Positions 18,525-27,822 of a DNA stretch of 64,000 nt are shown piece after piece (the stretch's first letter is position 1; each line of letters starts with the position of its first letter). Origin of the DNA: Psychrobacter sp. I-STPA10 (GTDB lineage: Bacteria > Pseudomonadota > Gammaproteobacteria > Pseudomonadales > Moraxellaceae); contig NZ_VFYU01000005.1 in assembly GCF_021012795.1 (NCBI RefSeq), forward strand, positions 83,559-147,558. Direction: 5' to 3'. The translations under genes were made by a program, and so were the position numbers. Below the pieces are notes generated by a model. That model did no database searches, had not been told where the DNA came from, and saw nothing but the letters and a program-made list of their open reading frames with translations.

Positions 18525-21455
18525 CTAATTATCAAGTAGGTAATGATAAATATCACTTCGAACCTCTGTGTGCATATCAAATTCGACTTTTACGACAGAT
18601 TTACCAGAAATGGTGGTTTGCTCAAAGCTGTCTGGTCGTGGCGACATATCGCCCATATAGTAAAAATCACCGCCTTCACCATTGTGTTTTTTTATAAATA
18701 AAAGAATACGGCAATGCTGATTATTGTCTTGAAATAACTTGATTTCTGGGCTGTTTAGGGTGCGATTCGATTTGGACATCCAGCTTAATCTAGAGCTGCT
18801 GATAAATCTGTCTTCATATTTTATGCTATCTGCAATGTCATCAGCTTTATGATAGTTGATAAAAATGGGGCAGTTGCTTTTATCTGTGCTAACCATATAG
18901 CCACCAACATTTTGTGCCACTGGATTGGTGGCTGCGTTTAAAATTCTAAACACATCTTTACGTGAATATTTTTGATATAGCTGAAAACCATCAATAAAAT
19001 CAGATCGTTTAAACTGCTCAGTGTATTGATAAATAGCGTAATCCGTGCTATCTGTTAAAAATTTTACCAATGTCTGATTGGCCAAGTAGGGAAGAAAATC
19101 TGGGTGCCAGATAAATTCATCACCATCAAGTTGCACAATATTAAAGCCATAGATTTCTTGTATGCTCTTTAATTGTTTGTTATGTTGTTCGGTGACAAAT
19201 CCTAAGTTAAGATTATTAAGCACTGATGGTATGACGTTGGGATTCATCTGATAACCATATTGCTCTTTGATATTTTGCGCTAATGTATCCACTGTGATAG
19301 GTCGGTGTGCAAGTAGTTCACGCAATACCAAGCTTTCTTCAATACGCTTACTGTTATTAATTTCTTTGGCAAATGTCGTCAGTAGTTTGCTTTCATTGTT
19401 ATTTAAAGTTGGTAGCGTCTCTGGCTCTTGTTGTTTTGCAAAATGGTAAAGAGAACCTGAATAGTCAACATAAGAGAAGGGATCACGCGAGCCATGTTTG
19501 ACAAAATCCATCATCATCGGACTATGACCTAACTTAAGTTTGAGTAGGTCATAGTCTTTTGAAAGCTCTCTTTTTGTTTGTAAGTTGGTTGTATCAATGG
19601 CTTGATAGATACGCTCTTTTGCAATTTTATCAAAGCTGACGGTTGATGTACCGGGAAGATAAGCGCTTTCGGTTGATAATAAGCGACGCAGGGTATCTTT
19701 GTTATATGATTTATCACCATATAAAGCAATGGGTACCATAAAGTTATTTTTGTAGTTTCCAATAAAGTCGATGACAGTGAGATATTCTTTATTCGCTGCT
19801 TTTCTTAAACCACGGCCTAGTTGTTGAACAAAAATGATGGCCGATTGGGTGGGTCGTAACATCACAATTTGATTCACACAAGGAATATCAATGCCTTCAT
19901 TAAAGATGCCAACAGAAAAAATATAATGCAGCCGCGTTTTGGGGTCATTAGATTCTAAACGCTCTATGGCGTGTTCGCGCTGGGCCTCTGAATGCTCTCC
20001 AGTAAGTGCCATCGATGGCAGGTTATGAGTACTAAAAATATCTGCCAGCGCCTTACATTCTTCAATGCTAGAGCAAAATACCAGCCCGCGTATTTCACCA
20101 TTATCACAGCCATAACGCTGAATATAGTTTAAGATATGCTGAACACGCTCTTTGCTGACCAGCATATTGAGCTTAGAGGTATCATCTATCGTCTCTCCAT
20201 TAACCGTCAGGTCGGTAACGCCGTAATAGTGGAAGGGTGCCAAAATACCCATCTCTAGCGCGGTGTGTAGGCGAATTTCATAAGCAATATTATGATCAAA
20301 AATTTCAAAAACATCATTATTATCAGTTCGCTCTGGCGTTGCCGTCATGCCCAAAAGAAATTGAGGCTTAAAATAATCCAATATTTTTTTATAAGTGGCT
20401 GCGCTGGCGCGATGGGTCTCATCAATGACGATATAATCAAAGGTGTCAGGTTGAAAGCGGGTTAAATGCGCCTCTCTAGAGAGGGTTTGTACGGTTGAGA
20501 ATATATAATCACTGTCAATATCAGTATCTTGGCCACTATATAAACCAAAGGTTTTGTTATTTTTAAAAATGGTTTGATAGGTTTGTAATGCTTTTTTGGC
20601 AATATTGGCGCGGTGGACAATAAACAGTAAGCGGTTGGGGTTCATACTCAAGGCGTCAAACACTGACAGATACGTTTTTCCAGTGCCTGTCGCAGAAATC
20701 AATAATGCTTTGTTTTTATCTTGCCTACGTAGCGTTGCTAAGTTGCTTAAAGCTTCCTGCTGCATGATATTGGGTTCGATGGCATTATCTTGCTCTTGCC
20801 GCAATTCTTTTTTTATTTGTTGTGCAATCAATTGTGCTTTTTGATATTGCAACTCATAGTGTTCGATAAAATCAGGGGTAACCAGTTGTGCCGATTGAAA
20901 TTCATGGGTAAATTCATCGATGGCTTGCTGAATAATAGCACCCGATTGGGTAGAGCTCACCTTTAAATTCCACTCTTTATTAGATGTTAAGGCATTAGCA
21001 GTTAGATTGCTGCTGCCAATGATTAAATGGTGAATATTAGCGGTACGAAATAAATAGCCTTTTGCATGAAAATTTGATGCTGTGGCAATACGAACGGTTA
21101 GATTTTTAAATGCTAATAATTCACGCAATGCTTCTGGTTGGGTGAAGTTAAGGTATTGTGAAACAAGTATGTGACCTGAAACTTTTTTTGTTTCAAGCTC
21201 TAGTAATTGCTGTTTAAGGCACGCAATACCACTGGTTGTGACAAATGCCACAGAAAACCAGAATTCATCACAAGTTTGTAAATGTGTACTGATTGAATTT
21301 AATACCTTTTTGCCTTGACCATCATTGGTAAGTAGCTCTGGCTTGAGGGTTTGTTTTGAAGCTTGTGTATGGTCTATAAAGCCAGAAATTAAAGCGTTTT
21401 GTAGTTCTTGAATGTGGCTGTTTGTGACATCATTATTCATAATATTAGTGCTCAT
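18525..21455 (-). CDS. PLD-nuclease/DEAD helicase/DUF3427 protein
   Basis: A 976-residue multidomain protein. Residues about 45-190 form a single phospholipase-D domain with H130-x-K132 (NFHAKGY) and the following GSSN (147-150). A superfamily 2 helicase follows, with Walker A ATGTGKT (255-261), DETH box (345-348), MTATPERTD, and motif VI LGRGLRKA. The remaining C-terminal part matches the DUF3427 region usually attached to such helicases. This architecture suggests a restriction-like nuclease-translocase. The gene overlaps the upstream NUDIX gene by ATGA, which implies translational coupling, and is followed by PP2C and WYL genes. Target and activity are unproven. Confidence 0.88.
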   Translation of the reverse strand: MSTNIMNNDVTNSHIQELQNALISGFIDHTQASKQTLKPELLTNDGQGKKVLNSISTHLQTCDEFWFSVAFVTTSGIACLKQQLLELETKKVSGHILVSQYLNFTQPEALRELLAFKNLTVRIATASNFHAKGYLFRTANIHHLIIGSSNLTANALTSNKEWNLKVSSTQSGAIIQQAIDEFTHEFQSAQLVTPDFIEHYELQYQKAQLIAQQIKKELRQEQDNAIEPNIMQQEALSNLATLRRQDKNKALLISATGTGKTYLSVFDALSMNPNRLLFIVHRANIAKKALQTYQTIFKNNKTFGLYSGQDTDIDSDYIFSTVQTLSREAHLTRFQPDTFDYIVIDETHRASAATYKKILDYFKPQFLLGMTATPERTDNNDVFEIFDHNIAYEIRLHTALEMGILAPFHYYGVTDLTVNGETIDDTSKLNMLVSKERVQHILNYIQRYGCDNGEIRGLVFCSSIEECKALADIFSTHNLPSMALTGEHSEAQREHAIERLESNDPKTRLHYIFSVGIFNEGIDIPCVNQIVMLRPTQSAIIFVQQLGRGLRKAANKEYLTVIDFIGNYKNNFMVPIALYGDKSYNKDTLRRLLSTESAYLPGTSTVSFDKIAKERIYQAIDTTNLQTKRELSKDYDLLKLKLGHSPMMMDFVKHGSRDPFSYVDYSGSLYHFAKQQEPETLPTLNNNESKLLTTFAKEINNSKRIEESLVLRELLAHRPITVDTLAQNIKEQYGYQMNPNVIPSVLNNLNLGFVTEQHNKQLKSIQEIYGFNIVQLDGDEFIWHPDFLPYLANQTLVKFLTDSTDYAIYQYTEQFKRSDFIDGFQLYQKYSRKDVFRILNAATNPVAQNVGGYMVSTDKSNCPIFINYHKADDIADSIKYEDRFISSSRLSWMSKSNRTLNSPEIKLFQDNNQHCRILLFIKKHNGEGGDFYYMGDMSPRPDSFEQTTISGKSVVKVEFDMHTEVRSDIYHYLLDN

Positions 21456-21850
21456 GACATTATTGTTTTAAGCTGTTGCACAATTGGCAAGTCAGCGGCT
21501 GCCCAGTCAAGGGTATCAAGCTGTGTTATATCCAGCCAAAGTGCTTGTAGATGCTCATTTAATGTGAGAGTTTGGCTTTGGGTATGGCATATAAAAGCAT
21601 GCATAATAATCTTAAAATCTGGATACTGATGCTTAACTGTTTGCAAAAAATCTGCGACAGTGATTGATATGTTTAGCTCTTCTTGGATTTCGCGAATTAA
21701 GGCTTGTTCAAGCGTTTCATCTTTTTCTAGTTTGCCACCAGGAAACTCAAATTTCCCTGAAAGATAGGCTAATTGATTGTTACCACGTTGCGCACATAAA
21801 ATTTTCCCATCATGGATGATGATGGCAGCAACAACTTCGACGGTTTTCAT
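21452..21850 (-). CDS. NUDIX hydrolase (MutT-like nucleoside triphosphate pyrophosphohydrolase)
   Basis: A 132-residue protein beginning MKTVEVVAAIIIHDGKILCAQR, typical of MutT/CTP-pyrophosphohydrolase-like NUDIX enzymes. The NUDIX box reads G39-x5-E45-x7-R53-E54-x2-E57-E58, with Asn in place of the late Gly. It hydrolyses nucleoside triphosphates or their damaged or modified forms; the substrate cannot be told from sequence. It is the first gene of a minus-strand unit and overlaps the PLD-helicase gene, so it is likely a functional partner of it rather than a stand-alone housekeeping mutT. An AGGAAAA site precedes the ATG. Confidence 0.9.
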   Translation of the reverse strand: MKTVEVVAAIIIHDGKILCAQRGNNQLAYLSGKFEFPGGKLEKDETLEQALIREIQEELNISITVADFLQTVKHQYPDFKIIMHAFICHTQSQTLTLNEHLQALWLDITQLDTLDWAAADLPIVQQLKTIMS

Positions 21851-21895
21851 TTATTTTCCTAATTAAAGATGAATGGTTTGTGTTTTGTTGTCTTT

Positions 21896-21944
21896 AGAAC
21901 TTATAGGTAAAAAGTTATTATTGTGGGTTTTGAATACAGGTTCT
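21896..21944. repeat. Remnant of MITE-like element, family B
   Basis: The last 41 bases (21904-21944, ending TGAATACAGGTTCT) match the right end of the full family B copy at 34228-34391 with few changes; the left part is almost entirely deleted. The surrounding 349-base gap between the NUDIX gene and the zinc-ribbon gene shows no coding sequence. Confidence 0.75.
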
Positions 21945-22199
21945 AAGCATATATTAATAACAAAGATAAGTTAACAGAAAATATATAAAATTGGGTAGTT
22001 TGCGTGGAGAGTTTACGACAATAATTGTCGTTTATTTTAGGTGCTTGCATTAAGGCATTTGGGTTGATTAAGGTAGGTATGTTGGTTTTTAAGGTATTAT
22101 TTAAAATATAACCTAACAAAATTTTATTGTTATAATAGCAATCATCATATTTCACTAAATTCATAATGTTTTATGGATAAAAAGTTCTAAGGATAAAAA

Positions 22200-22775
22200 A
22201 TGCACCTAGATTGTTATTGTTGTAAAACGCACCCTTTAAAACCCACCAAGTTAGACTATGCCTTACCTGCACTGCGTTGTGAGGCGTGTCAAGGTACATA
22301 TCTGGACTTGCTGACTTATCGTACATGGCTTGAAAATAACCTTGCTAATATTGAACAAGAAAAGATGGCACAAGAAAATACTGGCGATAAGACAGTCGCC
22401 ATTGATGCGTTAACCAATAGTGAGGGGGCATTAATATGTCAGCGTTGTAGTAAATTTATGTTGAAATACCGCATTAATAATGAGCAGGATAATACCATCA
22501 ATGTGTGTCATACCTGTGATGATGTGTGGCTTGATCAAGGCGAGTGGGAGCTATTAAAGCTGCTAAAAATTCAAGATAAATTGACCCAAGTGATGGGTGA
22601 GCCTTGGCAACAAGAGCTGCGTAATCAAGAGCGTGAGCAAGCATTTAAAAAACGCTATCAACAGCTTTTGGGCGAGGACTTTGAGCAAGTTGAGGCGTTT
22701 GCTACATGGTTACATAATCATCCTAAAAAAAGTGAAATTCAACATTATTTATCAGCGTTTAAACCTATAGCGTGA
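22200..22775 (+). CDS. Zinc-ribbon (TFIIB-type) protein
   Basis: A 191-residue protein with two zinc-ribbon modules. The first has CYCC near the start with LRCEACQGTYLDLLTY; the second has ICQRCSKFMLKY with NVCHTCDDVWLDQGEWELL. The second matches the bacterial zf-TFIIB pattern, in which a short Cys4 ribbon is followed by WLD-GE. The C-terminal third is helical and charged (QEREQAFKKRYQQLLGEDFE). Function is unknown; zf-TFIIB proteins are thought to be nucleic-acid or protein adaptors. An AAGGATAAAAA ribosome site supports the start. Confidence 0.8.
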   Translation: MHLDCYCCKTHPLKPTKLDYALPALRCEACQGTYLDLLTYRTWLENNLANIEQEKMAQENTGDKTVAIDALTNSEGALICQRCSKFMLKYRINNEQDNTINVCHTCDDVWLDQGEWELLKLLKIQDKLTQVMGEPWQQELRNQEREQAFKKRYQQLLGEDFEQVEAFATWLHNHPKKSEIQHYLSAFKPIA

Positions 22776-22820
22776 TGAATGATTGATGAATAAATTACGT
22801 GGGTTAATTTATTAAATTGC

Positions 22821-22878
22821 TATATGACCCCTCCTAAACCCTCCTCTTGAAGATAAGGGGAGGGCTTAAAAGCAAGTT
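22821..22878. repeat. Partial family A element between convergent genes
   Basis: The run TGACCCCTCCTAAACCCTCC and the reverse half AAGGGGAGGG match the core of the element at 16041-16237. The hairpin lies between two convergent genes and could also terminate transcription. Confidence 0.7.
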
Positions 22879-22887
22879 ATTTATATT

Positions 22888-24567
22888 TTATTCCGTCCCA
22901 AATTCTCTGCGTTTTTTGGCAAAGAAGCGATCCAATCTGTCCATCGCATCTTCTAAATCAAGCAAATTGGGCAAAAATACCACTCTAAAATGGTCAGGTG
23001 CGTCCCAGTTAAAGCCTGTGCCTTGTACCATCAACACTTTTTCTTCTCGCAATAAATCCATCATAAACTGCATGTCATTTTCAATAGGATATACCTCAAG
23101 GTCTATCTTAGGGAAGCAGTAAAATGCGCCTTGTGGCATGGTACAAGAGATGCCTTTGATGGCATTAAGACGCTCAATTGCCATGGCGCGTTGTTTATAT
23201 AGTCGTCCTGTCTCATTAGTGAGATCTTGCATACTTTGATAGCCACCCATTGCGGTTTGAATGGCATATTGTGCAGGCACGTTGGCACATAGACGCATCG
23301 AGGCAAGCATATCTAGCCCTTCAATAAAGTCGCTGGCATGGTCTTTTTTGCCCGATAGCATCATCCAACCTGCGCGAAAGCCTGCAATACGATGTGATTT
23401 TGACAGCCCATTATAAGATAAGATAAGCACATCATCACTTAGGGTACACATCGGTGTGTGGGTGACATTGTCATATAACACACGGTCATAGATTTCATCA
23501 GCCATGATAACCAGATTGTGCGCTTTTGCGATGGCAATGATTTCACGTAATTTATCATCGGAATACAATGCCCCTGTGGGGTTATTGGGATTAATCACCA
23601 CGATACCTTTGGTTTTATTGGTGATTTTGGCTTTGATATCAGCAATATCAGGTTGCCAGTTATCTGCCTCATTACAACGATAATGCACTGCCGTACCCCC
23701 TGCTAAGTTTGCGGCGGCTGTCCATAGTGGGTAGTCAGGCATAGGAATTAATACCTCATCACCATCATCCATTAAGGCTTGCATGGTCATTACAATCAGC
23801 TCAGATACCCCATTACCCAGATAAACATCACGTACATCGACGGCGGATAATAATCCTTTGGCTTGATAATATTGCAAGATGGCTTTGCGGGCTGAGAAGA
23901 TGCCTTGTGAGTCTGAATAGCCTTCGGCTTTGGTAAGATTCATTGCCACATCATGAATAATCTCTTGTGGGGCTTGTAGTTTAAAAGGTGCAGGATTACC
24001 AACGTTAAGCTTGATAATACGATGTCCTGCTGCTTCCATCTCCATGGCAGTTTTGAGCAAAGGACCACGAATGTCGTAGCAGACGTTTTGTAATTTGGTG
24101 GATTTTTTCAGTAAATGAGTAGATGAACTGGGTTGCATAGCAGTACCATAATGTTGTGATGTTGGTGAATTTGTGTTTGATGAATGTGGTTGTGCTTGGG
24201 TTTTTTTACCATTTTTAAGCTGAGTCGTATCTGAGGTATTAGGAGCGTCACCACGTAATAGATAGCCTTCGCTACAGTGTAAAATCTTGGCGAGTGTGGG
24301 CAGTTTTGAGGAGACAATACCATTAATGCCACGCTCCCAGTTAGAGATAGCACCCCGACTCACTTTTGCACCCGCTTTGGTCATTTGTTCGGCTAATTGC
24401 TCAGCGGTCAAACCTTGAGCGTGTCTGAGTGCCGCTAGGCGTTTGCCTTGCTCAATATATTCATGGCATTCAAGATTGCTACTTTCTGTTGTGGGTTCTG
24501 TTGTCGTTTCACCTTGCTTATCCTCAGTAGGGTTTGGCAGGGTGTCTGTATTTATGGGTGATTTCAT
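22888..24567 (-). CDS. HTH-domain fused to AlaA-type aminotransferase
   Basis: A 559-residue fusion. Residues about 35-105 form an XRE-type helix-turn-helix (LAALRHAQGLTAEQLAEQM, then SRGAISNWERGINGI). A low-complexity Ser/Thr/Gln linker follows, and from about residue 155 there is a class I aminotransferase close to the alanine transaminase AlaA (YDIRGPLLKTAMEMEAAGH, NPNNPTGALY). The PLP-binding lysine lies in NGLSKSHRIAGFRAGW. The catalytic part is complete, so it probably transfers amino groups between alanine and 2-oxoglutarate. The DNA-binding domain could give it a sensing or self-regulatory role, which is inference. It faces the zinc-ribbon gene. Confidence 0.88.
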   Translation of the reverse strand: MKSPINTDTLPNPTEDKQGETTTEPTTESSNLECHEYIEQGKRLAALRHAQGLTAEQLAEQMTKAGAKVSRGAISNWERGINGIVSSKLPTLAKILHCSEGYLLRGDAPNTSDTTQLKNGKKTQAQPHSSNTNSPTSQHYGTAMQPSSSTHLLKKSTKLQNVCYDIRGPLLKTAMEMEAAGHRIIKLNVGNPAPFKLQAPQEIIHDVAMNLTKAEGYSDSQGIFSARKAILQYYQAKGLLSAVDVRDVYLGNGVSELIVMTMQALMDDGDEVLIPMPDYPLWTAAANLAGGTAVHYRCNEADNWQPDIADIKAKITNKTKGIVVINPNNPTGALYSDDKLREIIAIAKAHNLVIMADEIYDRVLYDNVTHTPMCTLSDDVLILSYNGLSKSHRIAGFRAGWMMLSGKKDHASDFIEGLDMLASMRLCANVPAQYAIQTAMGGYQSMQDLTNETGRLYKQRAMAIERLNAIKGISCTMPQGAFYCFPKIDLEVYPIENDMQFMMDLLREEKVLMVQGTGFNWDAPDHFRVVFLPNLLDLEDAMDRLDRFFAKKRREFGTE

Positions 24568-24789
24568 AGTAAATCAATCAGTTAGTGGAGAAAATATAGA
24601 CACAGTTATACAATTATCTAAATTTTTATGCAAGTATTTATTGCGCTATTTTGTAAAATTTCTAGCTTTCAATTTACTTTTAAATATAAATGCAAGAAAA
24701 ACTTGCAAAGTCATTACCTTTTACTTGCTTTATTGCAATTTTTTGATAATAGAATAGAGTTGCGCCACACGGAACTTTATTTTTTTAAA

Positions 24790-24850
24790 GTTATATAGAG
24801 CCCTCCCAAACCCTCTCCTTGAAGTAAGGGGAGGGATTAAAAGCCAGTTT
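24790..24850. repeat. Partial family A element overlapping the 3' end of the MocR gene
   Basis: The sequence GAGCCCTCCCAAACCCTCTC with its reverse half AAGGGGAGGG matches family A. The following ATTAAAAGCCAGTT contains the stop codon and last codons of the MocR gene. Confidence 0.75.
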
Positions 24851-26291
24851 TCCCCATAACCTCAGCCAATACCTCAAATATACGTCCATCATTGCTCTGT
24901 GCCACATTAAAACGCATAAAATCCTCTGCATTTTGTGCTTGGCTAAAGGTATTGCCAGGGGCTAAGACGATACCGTGTGCCAGACATTGCCTTGCCAGCT
25001 CTGAAGCTCGGTTATGCTTGGGTAGCTTGCTGTCTGTAGGCAGTTGACACCACAAAAACATGCCTGCTTGTGGCAGTATCCAAGGGGTGATGCCAAGTTT
25101 TGCCAGTCGCGGCAATACATGGGTACGTGCTTGTGCTAAGCGGCTGTGCAAATGGCTTAAATGTTTGCGATAGCCACTGTCACTAAGTGCCGATAACACC
25201 ACACTGGCAGCCAGTTGTCCACCACCAAAACCTGTGGCAATTTTTAAGTCCAGTAAGCCTTCTAAAAAACGGGGATTGGTGGTAATAAAGCCACAGCGCA
25301 GTGAGGCAGATAAGGTTTTAGAAAAGCTGCCAATATAAAATACCTGTGATGCGCCTTGTAATCCAGCTAAAGCGGCAAGTCGAGGCGCAGGGGTTATTTC
25401 AAAATCAGCAAAAATATCATCTTCAATAATATAAGTCCCTGCCGCTGATGCCAGTTGCAAGATATGATGCGCCGTTGTTGCGGATAAAGTTGCCCCTGTG
25501 GGATTGTGAATGGCAGCATTGGTGATATATAGGCGCGGTTTGTGTTCATTTAATATGTTGGCATAGGCGGTGACATCTGCACCATGAGCGGTATACGGCA
25601 CACCAACTACTTTGACCCGATGCGCCCGTAGCAGGGCATGAAAATTAAAATAACACGGGTCATCTACCACAACAGTATCATTTGGGCGCAATAAATATCG
25701 GCAAATAAGGTCGATGGCATGAGTACCCGAATCGGTGAGCATGATTTGGGTAGGCTCAGCAGTGATGCCCACATTCGCCATACGTCGAGCGAGAAACTGG
25801 CGTAATTCAGGCTGACCCATTGGGGTGGCATAGTTGCTCATCACGCTGGCATCTGCTTTGGCAGCCCGCCTCAGTCCTCGGCGCATACCCTCTTCATAAA
25901 GCCAATCAGCAGGTAGCCAACCACAGCCGGGTTTGAGTGCTTCATCAGATGATTCCAGTGCTTGCCGTGATACCCAAAGTGGGTCAACCACACGGTCAAG
26001 TTTTGGTCCAATCTCTGCCAGTGAGAGAGGGGTAGTAGGCTCAGCCACATAAAACCCTGCCCCTGCTTTTGCATAGATGATGCCTTTAGTGACCAAGCGT
26101 TCATAAGCTTCTACCACGGTAGAAGGGGAGACTTGGTGTGTGTTGGCAGCGGCACGTACAGAAGGCAGGCGTGTACCGGGTAAATAGGACATGGTGGCAA
26201 TTTTGGTTTTGACATCTGCCATTAGGGTTTCAATTTTGGTGAATCCAGAGTGCATACCGATTCCATCTTTAATTATCATTGATTGGTTCAT
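24837..26291 (-). CDS. MocR-type regulator (GntR winged helix + aminotransferase domain)
   Basis: A 484-residue protein. The N-terminal GntR winged helix is seen in LPGTRLPSVRAAANTHQVSP, then TVVEAYERLVTKGIIYAKAG. The large C-terminal part is a fold-type I aminotransferase domain with the PLP lysine in GSFSKTLSASLRCGF (about residue 322). Such regulators bind PLP and an effector and control adjacent genes. It diverges from an EamA-family exporter across a 294-base region, so that exporter is the likely target. Its last codons lie inside a repeat element, which may have replaced the original C terminus. Confidence 0.9.
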   Translation of the reverse strand: MNQSMIIKDGIGMHSGFTKIETLMADVKTKIATMSYLPGTRLPSVRAAANTHQVSPSTVVEAYERLVTKGIIYAKAGAGFYVAEPTTPLSLAEIGPKLDRVVDPLWVSRQALESSDEALKPGCGWLPADWLYEEGMRRGLRRAAKADASVMSNYATPMGQPELRQFLARRMANVGITAEPTQIMLTDSGTHAIDLICRYLLRPNDTVVVDDPCYFNFHALLRAHRVKVVGVPYTAHGADVTAYANILNEHKPRLYITNAAIHNPTGATLSATTAHHILQLASAAGTYIIEDDIFADFEITPAPRLAALAGLQGASQVFYIGSFSKTLSASLRCGFITTNPRFLEGLLDLKIATGFGGGQLAASVVLSALSDSGYRKHLSHLHSRLAQARTHVLPRLAKLGITPWILPQAGMFLWCQLPTDSKLPKHNRASELARQCLAHGIVLAPGNTFSQAQNAEDFMRFNVAQSNDGRIFEVLAEVMGKTGF

Positions 26292-26585
26292 TATCTTTTA
26301 GTTACCACTGTTTTTAATCACGCTTGTAAACTTGGGTTTGACCACATTAGGCTTTAACTGGGCTTGTGTTGTGCCTACCGAGTGTCTAGTGTGGCTGTAT
26401 GGGTAGATGATACCAAACAGTTTGGCTAAATTGTATTGGATTGTACATGGTTGTGATAGCACACTTTTGTTTTAATCATCGAGGTTTTGTTGGTAATTGA
26501 GGTTTTGTTGATATTAGAAGCTTAGTAATACCAAGCCTAGTCAATACAAAATTTAAACATAAGCTAAAAATCTAAGGCAGCGATA

Positions 26586-27605
26586 ATGAAACACCCAGTT
26601 AACAATCCAGTTCCAGTTCAGAAAAAATCAGAAATAACAGATACAACTATCAGCCAACCAGCCAGTGAGCCAAACACCAATGAGATGGCAAACACCAGTA
26701 CACAAGACTGGAGAGGTTGGATAAGTGGCTTTATTGGGGTAGTTATTTTTGCAGGCTCATTACCTGCGACTCGCTTGGCAGTGATGGAAATTGACCCTAT
26801 CTTTCTGAGTGCAGCCAGAGCCAGCATTGCTGCGTTGGTCAGTGGGGTGGTGTTACTGTGTATAAAGCAGCCATTACCAACAAAATCAGATTTGCCTGCA
26901 TTAATGATGGTTGCATTTGGGGTGGTGATTGGATTTCCATTGTTTAGTGCCTTGGCATTGCAGTATGTGACGTCGGCTCATGCCATCGTATTTTTGGGTA
27001 TTTTGCCTTTATGTACTGCCATATTTGCTGTGTGGCGTGGTGGTGAGCGACCCTCAAAGCAGTTTTGGTTATTTTCGGTGTTGGGCAGTGTTTGCGTGAT
27101 GGGTTATGCACTATTTAGCAATAGCTCAGTTATCCTGACCTCAGTAAATGGCACACATAAGGCATTACTTGGGAGTTTATTAATGCTTGTAGCGGTGCTG
27201 ACATGTGGTTTGGGTTATGCCGAAGGTGGACGTTTATCCCGTACATTGGGTGGCTGGCAGGTAATCAGTTGGGCGTTATTACTGTCTGCACCTATGATGC
27301 TGTTACTGGCATGGTGGACACTACCAAATAATTTGCAACAAATCAGCATGTCAGCGTGGGCAGGACTGCTATATGTGTCCTTATTTAGTATGTTTATTGG
27401 CTTTGTATTTTGGTATCGTGGGCTTGCATTGGGTGGTATCGCGGCGGTGGGGCAACTACAATTGCTACAACCATTTATGGGGCTTGCCCTTGCTGCCCTA
27501 TTGTTGCATGAGACGGTGAGCTTTGCGATGCTGATAAGCACCCTCGGTGCGGTGTTGTGCGTGATGGGCGCAAAAAAAGAAGCAAAAAGAGGGGCAAAAA
27601 AATAG
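26586..27605 (+). CDS. EamA/DMT-family transporter
   Basis: A 339-residue membrane protein with ten predicted helices in two EamA repeats, for example WISGFIGVVIFAGSLPATRLAVMEIDP opening the first and GLLYVSLFSMFIGFVFWYRGLALGG near the end of the second. An unusual hydrophilic N-terminal extension of about 45 residues rich in Asn, Thr and Gln precedes the first helix. Members export small metabolites or amino acids through the inner membrane; the substrate is unknown. The C terminus is strongly basic. Divergence from the MocR-type regulator suggests that its expression is controlled by that protein. Confidence 0.88.
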   Translation: MKHPVNNPVPVQKKSEITDTTISQPASEPNTNEMANTSTQDWRGWISGFIGVVIFAGSLPATRLAVMEIDPIFLSAARASIAALVSGVVLLCIKQPLPTKSDLPALMMVAFGVVIGFPLFSALALQYVTSAHAIVFLGILPLCTAIFAVWRGGERPSKQFWLFSVLGSVCVMGYALFSNSSVILTSVNGTHKALLGSLLMLVAVLTCGLGYAEGGRLSRTLGGWQVISWALLLSAPMMLLLAWWTLPNNLQQISMSAWAGLLYVSLFSMFIGFVFWYRGLALGGIAAVGQLQLLQPFMGLALAALLLHETVSFAMLISTLGAVLCVMGAKKEAKRGAKK

Positions 27606-27822
27606 CAAAAGAAGGGGCAAAAACAAGTACAAAGAAATTTGCCAAATCTTAATTGCTTGTTTTTATTAGAAGTTGTTAGGATTTTGTGATTCTAAGTGTG
27701 GTTTTATGATGAGTTGATAATGGTTGGCGTACGCTGTTAATCTATAAAAACCAAAGCGAGTGTGGTAAGTTAGTCTCTAATATTTTAATGATATTTTAGG
27801 CACAGTTTAGGAGATAGATAGT

